DNA of 19,623 bases from Avimicrobium caecorum (GCA_904394705.1 CAJFNJ010000030.1:1-19623); one strand, 5' to 3'; counted from the stretch's first letter, positions 1 through 7,134 are shown. The notes: generated from the letters alone by a model not told the origin. A program made the numbers and translations.

Positions 1-26
1 CCCTTGAAATCAGGGCTTTTGGGCAA

Positions 27-79
27 AAAGAAAGCACCGCAACCTTGATACCCATTGTATCAAAATTGCGGTGCTTCTT
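27..79 (-). terminator. Rho-independent terminator of ssrA
   Basis: Read on the minus strand, a long stem with arms GCACCGCAA and TTGCGGTGC, extended inward by GTATC/GATAC pairing, is followed by TTTCTTTTTG. It begins within a base or two of the tmRNA CCA end, so it should end the smpB-ssrA transcript. The first 20 bases of the window hold only a small CCCT/AGGG hairpin with a TTTT tail that could belong to a neighbour outside the window. Confidence 0.85.
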
Positions 80-429
80 TGGTGGAGGCGGGGGGAATTG
101 AACCCCCGTCCGAAAACACTTCCACGCAGGTATCTCCGAGTGCAGTTTGTCTTTTAGGATTCCCCTCACGCACCGCCGGCAAACAGGCTATGCGCTACGG
201 TATCCTCTGATACACCAGCAGCCCCAAGGAAAAAGCTGAAGGCGTTCACCACTAATCGACGCCCGATCCGGACCCGTGGTCCTGTCCGGTCAGACGGCTG
301 CGTTTAGTTACGCAGCAAGTGCTACTCTATTATCGTTAGCGTTTAATTTTAATTTCGGGGTGATGAAGGAGTCCCGCCTCCTACTCGCTGCCCGCACTTC
401 TGCATCCCCGTCGAAGCCTTTACGCCCCC
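80..429 (-). ncRNA. ssrA: Transfer-messenger RNA (tmRNA)
   Basis: This RNA rescues ribosomes stalled on broken mRNAs and tags the nascent peptide for proteolysis. The tRNA-like ends are clear. The 5' GGGGGCG pairs with CGCCTCC before the 3' ACCA, and a T-arm reads GGGGGTTCAATTCCCCC. CCA is encoded. The internal reading frame begins GCU AAC GAU and encodes ANDNRVALAA followed by TAA (bases 340 down to 308). With the charged alanine the tag becomes A-ANDNRVALAA, ending in the usual ALAA degron. Length is 350 nt, normal for a one-piece tmRNA. Its 5' end lies only 7 nt after the smpB stop and no promoter is visible in the gap, so it is probably cut from a joint transcript. Confidence 0.97.
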
Positions 430-436
430 AGGTAAA

Positions 437-907
437 TCAGGACCGTGTGCGCTGTTTCATCACACGGTCGATGGTGCGCTGAGCATCCCGTTTGGCTGCA
501 TCTGCCCGCTTATCGTAAAGTTTCTTACCCTTACACAGGCCCACCTTTACCTTGACCCGCGATCCCTTGAAATACAGGGAGAGCGGAATCAGAGTATAGC
601 CGTCCCGTTTGAGCAGACCCAACAGACGATGGATCTCAGACTTGTGCATCAGCAGACGCCGTACCCGAAGCGGGTCCCGGTTGAAGATGTTGCCATGTTC
701 ATAGGGACTGATATGCAGCTGCTTGATGAAAATCTCTCCATCTTCAATGCTGCACCAGCTGTCCTTCATATTGACCGTTCCGGCCCGCAGGCTCTTCACC
801 TCGGTACCATACAGCTCAATCCCCGCTTCATAGGTCTCTTCCACAAAGTACTCATGGCGCACCTGGCGGTTCTCACTGATGGTTTTGAATGATGTCTTTT
901 CCGCCAT
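437..907 (-). CDS. smpB: SsrA-binding protein SmpB
   Basis: SmpB is the 156-residue partner of tmRNA. It binds the tRNA-like domain, mimics the missing codon-anticodon helix in the decoding centre and is required for trans-translation. The sequence has the family pattern: an N-terminal NRQVRHEYFVEETYEAGIEL strand region, GTEVKSLR, the DSWCSIEDGEIF segment, the HISPYEHGN loop, and a basic C-terminal tail rich in K and R (KRDAQRTIDRVMKQRTRS) that enters the mRNA channel. Length is typical. The ATG is preceded by an excellent AGAGGAGG site. The gene sits directly upstream of ssrA, so both components of the system are probably made from one promoter. Confidence 0.97.
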   Translation of the reverse strand: MAEKTSFKTISENRQVRHEYFVEETYEAGIELYGTEVKSLRAGTVNMKDSWCSIEDGEIFIKQLHISPYEHGNIFNRDPLRVRRLLMHKSEIHRLLGLLKRDGYTLIPLSLYFKGSRVKVKVGLCKGKKLYDKRADAAKRDAQRTIDRVMKQRTRS

Positions 908-945
908 GCTCCTGCCTCCTCTGTGTTTTTTGCTGATACCTTATC

Positions 946-973
946 AGTATACCACAAATTTCAGATTCGTCAA
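946..973 (-). promoter_or_regulatory. Promoter of smpB-ssrA
   Basis: On the minus strand TTGACG and TATACT are separated by 16 bp, about 40 bp upstream of the smpB start. The leader contains a small palindrome (CTGATA-AGG-TATCAG, 933-947) overlapping the start of the transcript. Confidence 0.6.
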
Positions 974-1007
974 TGCCGGTTTCTGTCGCACACAGTCCTG
1001 ATGGAAC

Positions 1008-1586
1008 TCAGTCCTCCATTTCCTTCTGGATGGTGGTGGACTCAAACGATCCGATTGCCTGACATACCGGGCAGACATCCGGACGATGCTCATAAGTGGC
1101 GCCGCAGAACATGCAGCGGTAACCCGATACAGTCACCATGTGCTTGCCGCCGGAGTTCTTGGGCGCAGCTTCCGGCTTGGAAGTATCCACAGACGGATTG
1201 TGCAGCTTTACCAGTGCCATCAGGAAGCGTCCCTCATGGTCGCGCTCGATCTTGGTGATCTCATCAAACAGCTTGCCAATGGCTTCAAAACCCTCTTCCC
1301 GGGCAATCCGGGCAAACTCCGGATACATCCGGCTCCACTCGCCATATTCGCCGTCTACGGCTTCCCGCAGGTTCTCAGCTGTGCCGCCTACGCCCTTCAG
1401 GTAGTGATAGAGCAGCTTGCCATGCATTCCCTCATTCTGTGCCATCTTTTCAAACAGCTCAGCTACTTCCGGATGGTTCTCCTGCTTGGCCTTCTCTGCA
1501 AAAAACAGATACTTGTTCCGTGCCATCGATTCCCCGCTGAAAGCATTGAGCAGATTCTGTTCGGTTCGCGATCCCTTGAGTTCCAT
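1008..1586 (-). CDS. rbr: Rubrerythrin
   Basis: Rubrerythrin is a cytoplasmic non-heme iron peroxidase that removes hydrogen peroxide in anaerobes using electrons from NAD(P)H via rubredoxin-type carriers. Residues 1-130 are the ferritin-like four-helix bundle. Expected di-iron ligands are visible at E19, E52-x-x-H55, E80/E83 and E114-x-x-H117. Residues 155-180 are a rubredoxin-like knuckle with C158-x-x-C161 and C172-x-x-C175. At 192 residues it matches classical rubrerythrin. An in-frame upstream start exists, but AAGGAGG lies 8-9 nt before the ATG chosen here, and the protein then begins with the usual MELKGSRTEQNL. It appears monocistronic. A perfect palindrome over its -10 suggests dedicated, perhaps redox, control. 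Confidence 0.95.
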   Translation of the reverse strand: MELKGSRTEQNLLNAFSGESMARNKYLFFAEKAKQENHPEVAELFEKMAQNEGMHGKLLYHYLKGVGGTAENLREAVDGEYGEWSRMYPEFARIAREEGFEAIGKLFDEITKIERDHEGRFLMALVKLHNPSVDTSKPEAAPKNSGGKHMVTVSGYRCMFCGATYEHRPDVCPVCQAIGSFESTTIQKEMED

Positions 1587-1602
1587 TGTACATCCTCCTT
1601 GA

Positions 1603-1627
1603 AACAGTAACAATTATAGTTACTGTT
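1603..1627 (-). promoter_or_regulatory. Palindrome over the rubrerythrin -10
   Basis: Perfect 9-bp inverted repeat AACAGTAAC / GTTACTGTT around a 7-bp centre that, on the minus strand, reads TATAATT and so contains a consensus -10. The matching -35 is poor. A regulator bound here would block or remodel RNA polymerase. The arms do not match the standard PerR or Fur boxes that I know, so the binding protein is not assigned. Confidence 0.6.
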
Positions 1628-1699
1628 ATTATGTTCCTCAGATTCTGGAAAATCTAGTATTATTTATAATTTAACAAGCGGACACACAATGATATAATA

Positions 1700-1737
1700 A
1701 AACAGACGGCTCTGGATTCGGGCCGTCTGTTTTTTTG
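1700..1737 (-). terminator. Terminator after the GtrA-like gene
   Basis: Stem ACAGACGGC / GCCGTCTGT with T-rich flanks on both sides, so it could act in both directions. On the minus strand it ends the gtrA-like transcript just after its stop codon. The remainder of the gap to the rubrerythrin gene is AT-rich and carries no other gene. Confidence 0.75.
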
Positions 1738-1740
1738 AAA

Positions 1741-2154
1741 CTATGCGCGGCTGCGGAAAACCAGCAGCCGGTTGAGCACAAATCCCAGCACCATGGTCAG
1801 GGCAGTGGTGCAGAGCTTGCTGAGGATCGTCCCGAAGCCCATCTGTGTGGTGAGCACCCACATGGACAGTACGCTGACTCCCAGCACACAGAGATTTACT
1901 CCGATGAACCACAGCATTTCCCGTCCGAAGAACCGGTTCCGGGTCTGGAAGGTCCAGCGGCGGTTGATACAGTAGCTGTTGAGAATCCCGGCACTGTAAC
2001 TGATGACCTGGGAAAGGATCACCGGCCACTTCAGCGAACCGGTGAGCAGGAAAAAGACAATAAAATCCACCAGCGTATTGAGTCCGCCGGTAATACAGAA
2101 CCGGACAAACCGGAACTGGAGCAGTTTTTTGATCAGACTGCGAAGCTGTTCCAT
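1741..2154 (-). CDS. GtrA family membrane protein
   Basis: A 137-residue integral membrane protein with four predicted transmembrane segments (about residues 15-37, 45-64, 80-100 and 108-130). The loop after the second segment has the GtrA-family signature around NSYCINRRWTF, and the N-terminal part reads FVRFCITGGLNTLVDF, also typical. Members are thought to help move undecaprenyl-phosphate-linked sugars across the membrane or to assist cell-surface polysaccharide glycosylation. The exact substrate cannot be told from sequence. No glycosyltransferase lies beside it here, unlike in many GtrA loci. It is flanked by terminators on both sides and so is probably transcribed alone. The start has a fair AGAGGTG site. 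Confidence 0.88.
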   Translation of the reverse strand: MEQLRSLIKKLLQFRFVRFCITGGLNTLVDFIVFFLLTGSLKWPVILSQVISYSAGILNSYCINRRWTFQTRNRFFGREMLWFIGVNLCVLGVSVLSMWVLTTQMGFGTILSKLCTTALTMVLGFVLNRLLVFRSRA

Positions 2155-2180
2155 TCAATCACACCTCTGTTTTGTCCATG

Positions 2181-2217
2181 AAAAAACCGGACCAGTCCTC
2201 AGGTACTGTCCGGTTTT
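2181..2217 (-). terminator. Terminator of the dnaX-ybaB-recR operon
   Basis: A 10-bp perfect stem, AAAACCGGAC / GTCCGGTTTT, with a run of six T on the minus strand, about 30 nt after the recR stop. Confidence 0.85.
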
Positions 2218-2243
2218 CCGCTGCCGCAGCAGCTTATAATGCC

Positions 2244-2843
2244 TCAGATCTCACTGCGTCCCTGCAGGGCACGGAACAGTGTGGTTTCATCCGCGTATTC
2301 CAGATTGCCGCCCACCGGGATTCCATAAGCCAGTCGGCTTACCTTGATTCCCATAGGCTTGAGCAGCCGGGCTATGTACATGGCAGTGGCCTCTCCCTCC
2401 ACAGTGGGATTGGTTGCCATGATCACTTCCCGCACTTCCCCTTCTGCCACACGGCGCAGCAGTTCCTTCAGAGCCAGCTGATCCGGTCCGATTCCATCCA
2501 TGGGAGAGATCAGTCCGCCCAGCACATGGTAGACCCCTTTATATTCCCGGGTGCGTTCAAATGCCAGCACATCCTGGGAATTTTCCACCACACAGATGGT
2601 GGTATGATCCCGGCTCTCGTCCCGGCAGATGGGACACAGTTCCTCATCGGTCAGGTTCTGGCAGACCGCACACTTGTGGATCTTCTCCCGGGCTTCCAGA
2701 ATACAGCGGGCAAAGTCTTCCGCACGCTCCTTGGGCATATTGAGTACATGAAACGCCAGCCGCTGGGCGGATTTGCGTCCGATACCCGGCAGGCGTTCAA
2801 AATGCTCGATCAGCTTCTGAAGCGGCGCTACCTGATATGCCAT
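2244..2843 (-). CDS. recR: Recombination mediator RecR
   Basis: RecR works with RecO (and RecF) to load RecA on SSB-coated single-stranded DNA during gap repair. The 199-residue sequence has the full family order: a helix-hairpin-helix region (LPGIGRKSAQRLAFH, residues 18-32), a four-cysteine zinc finger (C58, C61, C70, C73), and a Toprim domain beginning at TICVVENSQDVLAFE and containing HVLGGLISPMDGIGP. The C-terminal segment ends in LARLAYGIPVGG-type and RALQGR elements (SRLAYGIPVGGNLEYAD). Length is standard. It follows ybaB by 12 nt with a GGGGAG ribosome site, in the widely conserved dnaX-ybaB-recR order. Confidence 0.97.
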   Translation of the reverse strand: MAYQVAPLQKLIEHFERLPGIGRKSAQRLAFHVLNMPKERAEDFARCILEAREKIHKCAVCQNLTDEELCPICRDESRDHTTICVVENSQDVLAFERTREYKGVYHVLGGLISPMDGIGPDQLALKELLRRVAEGEVREVIMATNPTVEGEATAMYIARLLKPMGIKVSRLAYGIPVGGNLEYADETTLFRALQGRSEI

Positions 2844-2855
2844 CCGCAGCTCCCC

Positions 2856-3203
2856 TTATACCAGGCCAGGAATGTTCAGACCGCCGGTAACCTTGTCCAT
2901 TTCCTCAGCAGTCTTGGCTTCTACATTGCGCAGAGCCTCGTTCACAGCGCTGATTACCAGATCCTGCAGCATCTCCACATCCTCGGGGTCTACTACCTCC
3001 GGCTTGATGGTGATGGCCTTGAGCTCCTTCTTACCGCTCATAACCACTTCCACAGCGCCGCCGCCAACCGATGCGGTGAACTCCATCTCATCGATCTCAG
3101 CCTGCTTCTTGGTGATGTCTTCCTGCATCTTCTGAGCCTGCTGGATCATGCTCTGCATATTATTGGGCATACCGCCAAAATTCTTCGGGATTCTTGCTTT
3201 CAT
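2856..3203 (-). CDS. ybaB: Nucleoid-associated protein YbaB/EbfC
   Basis: YbaB/EbfC proteins are small dimeric DNA-binding proteins that coat the nucleoid; the physiological role in Clostridia is not settled. The 115-residue product shows the family pattern: an N-terminal helix rich in M and Q (NMQSMIQQAQKMQEDITKKQ), a central strand region EFTASVGGGAVEVVMSG, and the C-terminal helix LQDLVISAVNEALRNVE. The ATG start was chosen because GGAGG lies 7-8 nt upstream; an in-frame TTG five codons earlier overlaps that ribosome site and is unlikely. The gene lies between dnaX and recR, as in most Firmicutes. Confidence 0.95.
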   Translation of the reverse strand: MKARIPKNFGGMPNNMQSMIQQAQKMQEDITKKQAEIDEMEFTASVGGGAVEVVMSGKKELKAITIKPEVVDPEDVEMLQDLVISAVNEALRNVEAKTAEEMDKVTGGLNIPGLV

Positions 3204-3236
3204 GTTTGATTCCTCCAAAAAATTATCGTTGCGAAA

Positions 3237-4862
3237 TTAGTCTATTTGAACCCTTTCCTGTGGAAGGTCAAGAGTTTCGATGAAAGTTGCCAGCGGGTCC
3301 TCTTCCTTTTTCTCCTGGACAGGCCGCCGGTAGGGACCAATGCTGCAGCGGGTACCGTTTACCTCCAGGAAGGCCTGCTTGATGCATTCCCGGGCATAAT
3401 CGTTTTCCCGCATGAGCTTGAGGAAAAAGTCGTCCCGGCAGTCGATCAGTACATAGCCGCCCCGCCGATAGGCCGAAGAGCCCACCAGTGCGCCTGCCAG
3501 CGCCGGATTTTTCTTCTCCAGGTGGTCCAGCACCTCCCGCCAGTTGAGCACCTTCTGCTCCTCCGGAGCCGGTGCCTCTGCCCTGGCAGCGGGCTTCTCT
3601 TTCGGGGCAGGCTGCTCCGGAACCGGCATGGCATCCGGGAAATCCGGGATCTCCGGAAGTTCCGGTTCCTCCTGTACTGCCGGTCGGGCGGCAGCCGGGG
3701 CCTGCGGCAGGGTCGTGCCCGCTCGCAGTGCCGATTCCAGCTTTTCAATCCGGCTGAGCAGTGCGTCCGTCCGGGTGGAAAGCCGGGGATCGCAGAGCTT
3801 GATCAGCGTCACTTCCAGTTCGGTGCGGCGCTCGGCACTCCGGGACATCCGCCCCAGCGCCTCCTGCAGCACCTCGATGGAATAGAGGATGCGCTCCATG
3901 GAATATCGGTCCGACTGGGCCCGCAGCCGCTGAAGATCCAGCGATGGGGTATCCAGCAGCGGGGTCGGGTCCTGAACGGCCCGGGTGAGCATCAGGTCCC
4001 GGTAGTGACCGATGAGCTGCTCACACAGCCGGCTCTCGTCCATGGATCGGCGGCTCAGCTCCCCGGCAATCGCCAGCGCCCAGGCGGTATCCCCGTCCGC
4101 CGCGGCATCTGCCAGGTCGTATAGATGGCCTGTCCCCACGGTACCGGAGGCCTCCAGCACCGTATCCCGGGTGATCTCCCGGCTGTAAGAGGAACAGAGA
4201 TCCAAGAGCGAAATGGCATCCCGCAGGGCTCCGTCCGACAGGCCGGCGATGAGTTCCGCCGCCTCCCGGGTCACGGTAAAGCCCTCTCTCCCGGCGATGT
4301 ATTCCAGGCGGGAAGCGATGGCGTCCCGGGGAATGCGGTAGAAATCGAACCGCTGGCACCGGGAGAGGATGGTTGCCGGGATCTTGTGCACCTCGGTGGT
4401 AGCCAGAATGAATACCACATGGGCCGGGGGCTCCTCCATGATCTTGAGCAGGGCATTGAAAGCGCCTGTGGAGAGCATGTGGGCCTCGTCGATGATATAG
4501 ACCCGGTATTTGCCCACCGCCGGAGTGAAGTTGGCCTCGTCCCGGAGGTCCCGGATGTTGTCCACGCCGTTGTTGCTGGCGGCATCGATCTCCAGGACAT
4601 CCAGCACCGAGCCATCATCAATGCCCCGGCAGACTTCGCATTCCCCGCAGGGGTCCCCGTTCTGGGGATTCCTGCAGTTGAGCGCCTTGGCAAGAATCTT
4701 GGCACAGGTGGTCTTGCCGGTGCCACGGCTTCCGGTAAACAGATAGGCATGGGCCGGATTGCCCGATGCTACTTCGCTCTGCAGTGTGTGGGTGATATGC
4801 TCCTGCCCGACCACATCCGCAAAGGCAGCGGGACGGTATTTCCGATACAGCGCAATATGCAA
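3237..4862 (-). CDS. dnaX: DNA polymerase III subunit gamma/tau
   Basis: This is the AAA+ clamp-loader subunit that opens the sliding clamp and, as tau, tethers polymerase cores and helicase. It begins MHIALYRKYRP, the usual opening of DnaX. Walker A is GSRGTGKT (residues 44-51), the zinc module uses C63, C72, C75 and C78, Walker B is IIDEAH (123-128) and the SRC arginine-finger motif is at 167-169. A Pro/Ala/Glu-rich linker spans roughly residues 380-435, followed by a tau-type C-terminal domain. At 541 residues it is normal for Clostridia. The start codon is TTG, supported by AGGGGG 9 nt upstream and by N-terminal homology. No A-rich slippery site for producing gamma is evident. It lies directly downstream of the SRP RNA with no terminator between them. 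Confidence 0.97.
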   Translation of the reverse strand: MHIALYRKYRPAAFADVVGQEHITHTLQSEVASGNPAHAYLFTGSRGTGKTTCAKILAKALNCRNPQNGDPCGECEVCRGIDDGSVLDVLEIDAASNNGVDNIRDLRDEANFTPAVGKYRVYIIDEAHMLSTGAFNALLKIMEEPPAHVVFILATTEVHKIPATILSRCQRFDFYRIPRDAIASRLEYIAGREGFTVTREAAELIAGLSDGALRDAISLLDLCSSYSREITRDTVLEASGTVGTGHLYDLADAAADGDTAWALAIAGELSRRSMDESRLCEQLIGHYRDLMLTRAVQDPTPLLDTPSLDLQRLRAQSDRYSMERILYSIEVLQEALGRMSRSAERRTELEVTLIKLCDPRLSTRTDALLSRIEKLESALRAGTTLPQAPAAARPAVQEEPELPEIPDFPDAMPVPEQPAPKEKPAARAEAPAPEEQKVLNWREVLDHLEKKNPALAGALVGSSAYRRGGYVLIDCRDDFFLKLMRENDYARECIKQAFLEVNGTRCSIGPYRRPVQEKKEEDPLATFIETLDLPQERVQID

Positions 4863-4894
4863 AGTTCCCTGCCCCCTTCTGTTCAGCTGGCTTC

Positions 4895-5077
4895 CAACCC
4901 TATAAGCAAAGCGTGCGCTTTGTCACACCGGCAGACAGGTTTGCTGCGGCACATCTTCGAACCGCTTAATGCTGCTCGGTTCCCCGCCTGACATGATTCA
5001 CGGCCGTCAATCGCACAGGACCAATCTGCCAGCGTGGCAAAGCACACGCTCCATTGCCCTATTTTCTACAATTAGGC
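4895..5077 (-). ncRNA. ffs: Signal recognition particle RNA
   Basis: This is the RNA scaffold of SRP, which binds Ffh and targets nascent membrane proteins. On the minus strand the universally conserved apex is present: TGTCAGG, then CGG-GGAA-CCG (a GGAA tetraloop), then AGCAGCATTAAGCGGTTCG and GATGTGCCGCAG. The flanks pair over a long stem: GGCAGA/TCTGCC, CACGCTGG/CCGGTGTG, CTTTG/CAAAG and GCGTGTGC/GCGCACGC. The 5' end is set from a consensus promoter. The 3' end is approximate and taken from the end of pairing. At about 165-185 nt it is longer than E. coli 4.5S RNA (114 nt) and shorter than the B. subtilis form (about 270 nt). I do not see a clear Alu domain. Confidence 0.88.
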
Positions 5078-5083
5078 TTTCTT

Positions 5084-5112
5084 ATTATACAATACCGCAC
5101 CGAAGTTTTCAA
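5084..5112 (-). promoter_or_regulatory. Promoter of SRP RNA (and probably dnaX)
   Basis: TTGAAA and TATAAT separated by exactly 17 bp on the minus strand, preceded by a T-rich tract. Since no terminator is seen before dnaX, this may also drive dnaX-ybaB-recR. A weaker internal candidate (GTGACA-16 bp-TATAGG) lies in the 3' part of the SRP RNA. Confidence 0.8.
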
Positions 5113-5136
5113 GTATCCTGTCAAAAAAACTGCCGG

Positions 5137-5397
5137 TCAGTCCCGTCCGGACTCATCAGTGCAGCCGGTCACTTCATACCCGCTCTGGGTGATGGCCTGC
5201 TCCAGCACCGTGCGTGCCAGCCCGTGCGCCTGTACCCAGACCCGCCCCTGAAGCTCCGAGACCTCCGCCCCGGTCACGCCGGGCATGGCCCGCAGCTTCT
5301 CCTGGAGGGCACTGCTGTCCTGCCCCGATCCCGGCACCACCGTAAATCCATAGGTCTGCTCCGGTTCTTCCCGGTTCATCTCAGTTCTGTCCTGCAT
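5137..5397 (-). CDS. HMA-like small protein without the metal-binding cysteines
   Basis: The function is not recognised. The 86-residue product has a charged N-terminal tail (residues 1-15) and then a stretch that follows the ferredoxin-like heavy-metal-associated (HMA) pattern: YGFTVVPG, LQEKLRAMPGVTGAEVSEL, GRVWVQA, LARTVLEQAITQSGYEV. The CxxC that would bind copper or mercury is replaced by GSGQDSS; the only cysteine is C79 near the end. It may therefore be a fold relic used for protein contacts rather than metal transfer. The chosen ATG has AGGAGG 6 nt upstream; a farther in-frame ATG would overlap the preceding gene by 8 bp. It lies 13 nt after the penicillin-binding protein gene and is presumably co-transcribed with it. 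The HMA assignment is inference from pattern only. Confidence 0.65.
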   Translation of the reverse strand: MQDRTEMNREEPEQTYGFTVVPGSGQDSSALQEKLRAMPGVTGAEVSELQGRVWVQAHGLARTVLEQAITQSGYEVTGCTDESGRD

Positions 5398-5410
5398 ACT
5401 TCTCCTCCTG

Positions 5411-7021
5411 TTATCCATTCAGTTTTCCCAGCTCGGCAATGCGGTCACAGATTTCGGCGAACACCGGCGCCGCATAGTCGCCGCCGGACTCCATGCCCTC
5501 CGCCAGCACTGCAATGGCATACTGGGGCTCATCTGCCGGATAGAACCCCGCAAACCACGCCTGGACGATCTCCTCGCCGTTTTCATCATAGGTGCCGGTC
5601 TGGGCCGAGGCGGTCTTGCCGCCCGCTCCCAGCGCCTTGGGACGGGCCTTGGTGCCGCTGCCCTCCTCCACCACCTGGATCATCATCTGCTGCACCTGCA
5701 GCGCCGCCGACTCCCGGATCACCTGCCGGGGAGAATAGGTGGGGGTATATTCCGAGATGGTCTGTCCGTCCTCGGTGTAGCCGGCGATCAGCTTGGGGGT
5801 GACTGCCGCGCCGTCATTGGCGACTGTCGCCATGAGCTGGGCAATCTGCAGCGGTGTGGCGACGAGATAGCCCTGCCCGAACCCGAAGTTGGCGGTCTGA
5901 CCCGGCACTGCCAGCTCCTCATAGGTGGGAAGCCGTCCGGCAGACGCTGTGATGCCGTCTGCCAGCTCCAGCGGCGACCCGAACCCGATGGCAGCTGCCT
6001 TGGCTGCCACCGATTCGCCCCCGGTGAGCTGGATCAGCGATACAAAGTAGGGATTGCAGGATTTTTCCAGCGCCTGGGTCATATTGAGCAGTCCATGGCC
6101 CGCCAGATTGTGGCAGTGGAAGATCACATCCTCCACCTGGATATAGCCGGGGCAGTCATGGGTGTGGTCGGCGTAGCCCTGCTCAATGGCGGTGGCTGCC
6201 ACCAGCACCTTGAAGGTGGAGCCAACGCTGTACGGAAGCAGTGCCCGGTTGATCAGCGGGCTGTCCGGGTCCTCCAGTGCTGCCGCCACATTGGTGGGAT
6301 CGTAGGACGGCAGGCTTGCCATGGCCCGGATCTCCCCGGTGTGGACATCCAGCACCACCACCGCCCCCTTTTCAAAATACCGGGCCGCGGCCTGCTCCGC
6401 TGCCTGCTGAATCTCCCGGTCGATGGTGAGCACCACTCCCCCGCCGGCGCCATAGTTCTCGTTCACCACCTCCGGCGCCGTGCTGGAAAGCGCCTGTCCC
6501 ATGGTATCGGTGGCATACCGCACCGACAGACTGCCGCCGCAGCTGCGCAGGTACTCGTCAAAGGCCGCCTCCAGTCCGGTGACCCCCTTGCCTTCGCTGT
6601 CCAGATAACCGATGAGGTGCACCGCTGTCTGTCCAGCGCTGACCCGATCCTGCACCTCGAACACCTCCACCCCCGGCGCATAGACCTCCGGTGAGGTCAC
6701 ATCAATGACAAAGGGGGTCAGTCCGGCCAGCGCATGGGTCGCCGCCTCCCGGTCCTCCTCCGCCAGCACCGGATACAGTGCCCCCGCCGCCTCGGCTGAG
6801 GGCTCCACTGCCGCCACATAGCGGGTCTCCGAACCGGTCAGCGGCTTGAGATTGCAGTCATAGATCTGTCCCCGGCTCTGGTCCACCTCCAGCAGCCAGC
6901 TGCTCTGCCCACCCGCTACCGCCGCATAATAGGCGGACCGGGAGAGGACAAAGATCCGCAGCACCATCGCCATAAACAATAAAATCAGGGTGACAAACAC
7001 CCCGGCACACCGCCGCTCCAT
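5411..7021 (-). CDS. Class B penicillin-binding protein (FtsI/PbpA-like transpeptidase)
   Basis: This is a membrane-anchored peptidoglycan transpeptidase for division, elongation or sporulation crosslinking. The 536-residue product has one N-terminal transmembrane helix (residues 7-26), a dimerisation/pedestal region with SRGQIYD (49-55), and a C-terminal transpeptidase domain. Its active-site motifs are S268-T-F-K271 and S321-C-N323. The third motif, normally KTG, reads K469-T-A, followed by SAQTG. The usual P before GS of PGSTFK is V here. The segment NFGFGQGYLVATPLQIA is typical of the family. There is no PASTA domain. The ATG was chosen over an upstream GTG because AGGAGG is 9 nt before it. 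It follows a PASTA pseudokinase gene, although a strong terminator lies between them. Which PBP class it serves is uncertain. Confidence 0.9.
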   Translation of the reverse strand: MERRCAGVFVTLILLFMAMVLRIFVLSRSAYYAAVAGGQSSWLLEVDQSRGQIYDCNLKPLTGSETRYVAAVEPSAEAAGALYPVLAEEDREAATHALAGLTPFVIDVTSPEVYAPGVEVFEVQDRVSAGQTAVHLIGYLDSEGKGVTGLEAAFDEYLRSCGGSLSVRYATDTMGQALSSTAPEVVNENYGAGGGVVLTIDREIQQAAEQAAARYFEKGAVVVLDVHTGEIRAMASLPSYDPTNVAAALEDPDSPLINRALLPYSVGSTFKVLVAATAIEQGYADHTHDCPGYIQVEDVIFHCHNLAGHGLLNMTQALEKSCNPYFVSLIQLTGGESVAAKAAAIGFGSPLELADGITASAGRLPTYEELAVPGQTANFGFGQGYLVATPLQIAQLMATVANDGAAVTPKLIAGYTEDGQTISEYTPTYSPRQVIRESAALQVQQMMIQVVEEGSGTKARPKALGAGGKTASAQTGTYDENGEEIVQAWFAGFYPADEPQYAIAVLAEGMESGGDYAAPVFAEICDRIAELGKLNG

Positions 7022-7084
7022 CCGCACTCACCTCCTGATGCGCATTTTTTCGGAGATAGTATGGCTGAAACCGGCTCTTTTTAT

Positions 7085-7124
7085 GCAAAAAGCGGGGTGT
7101 CCGAATGGTTCGGACACCCCGCTT
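7085..7124 (-). terminator. Terminator after the PASTA pseudokinase
   Basis: A 16-bp perfect stem AAGCGGGGTGTCCGAA / TTCGGACACCCCGCTT with a 3-nt loop, followed by TTTTTGC on the minus strand. It begins about 10 nt after the kinase-like stop and should largely uncouple that gene from the penicillin-binding protein downstream. Confidence 0.88.
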
Positions 7125-7134
7125 GTCAAGGCTG

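Noticed and set aside
1671..1698. Rightward promoter (TTAACA-16 bp-TATAAT) just before the gtrA-like terminator hairpin
   Set aside because: It would produce only about 30 nt before the terminator, and the region is AT-rich by nature, so a chance match is more likely.
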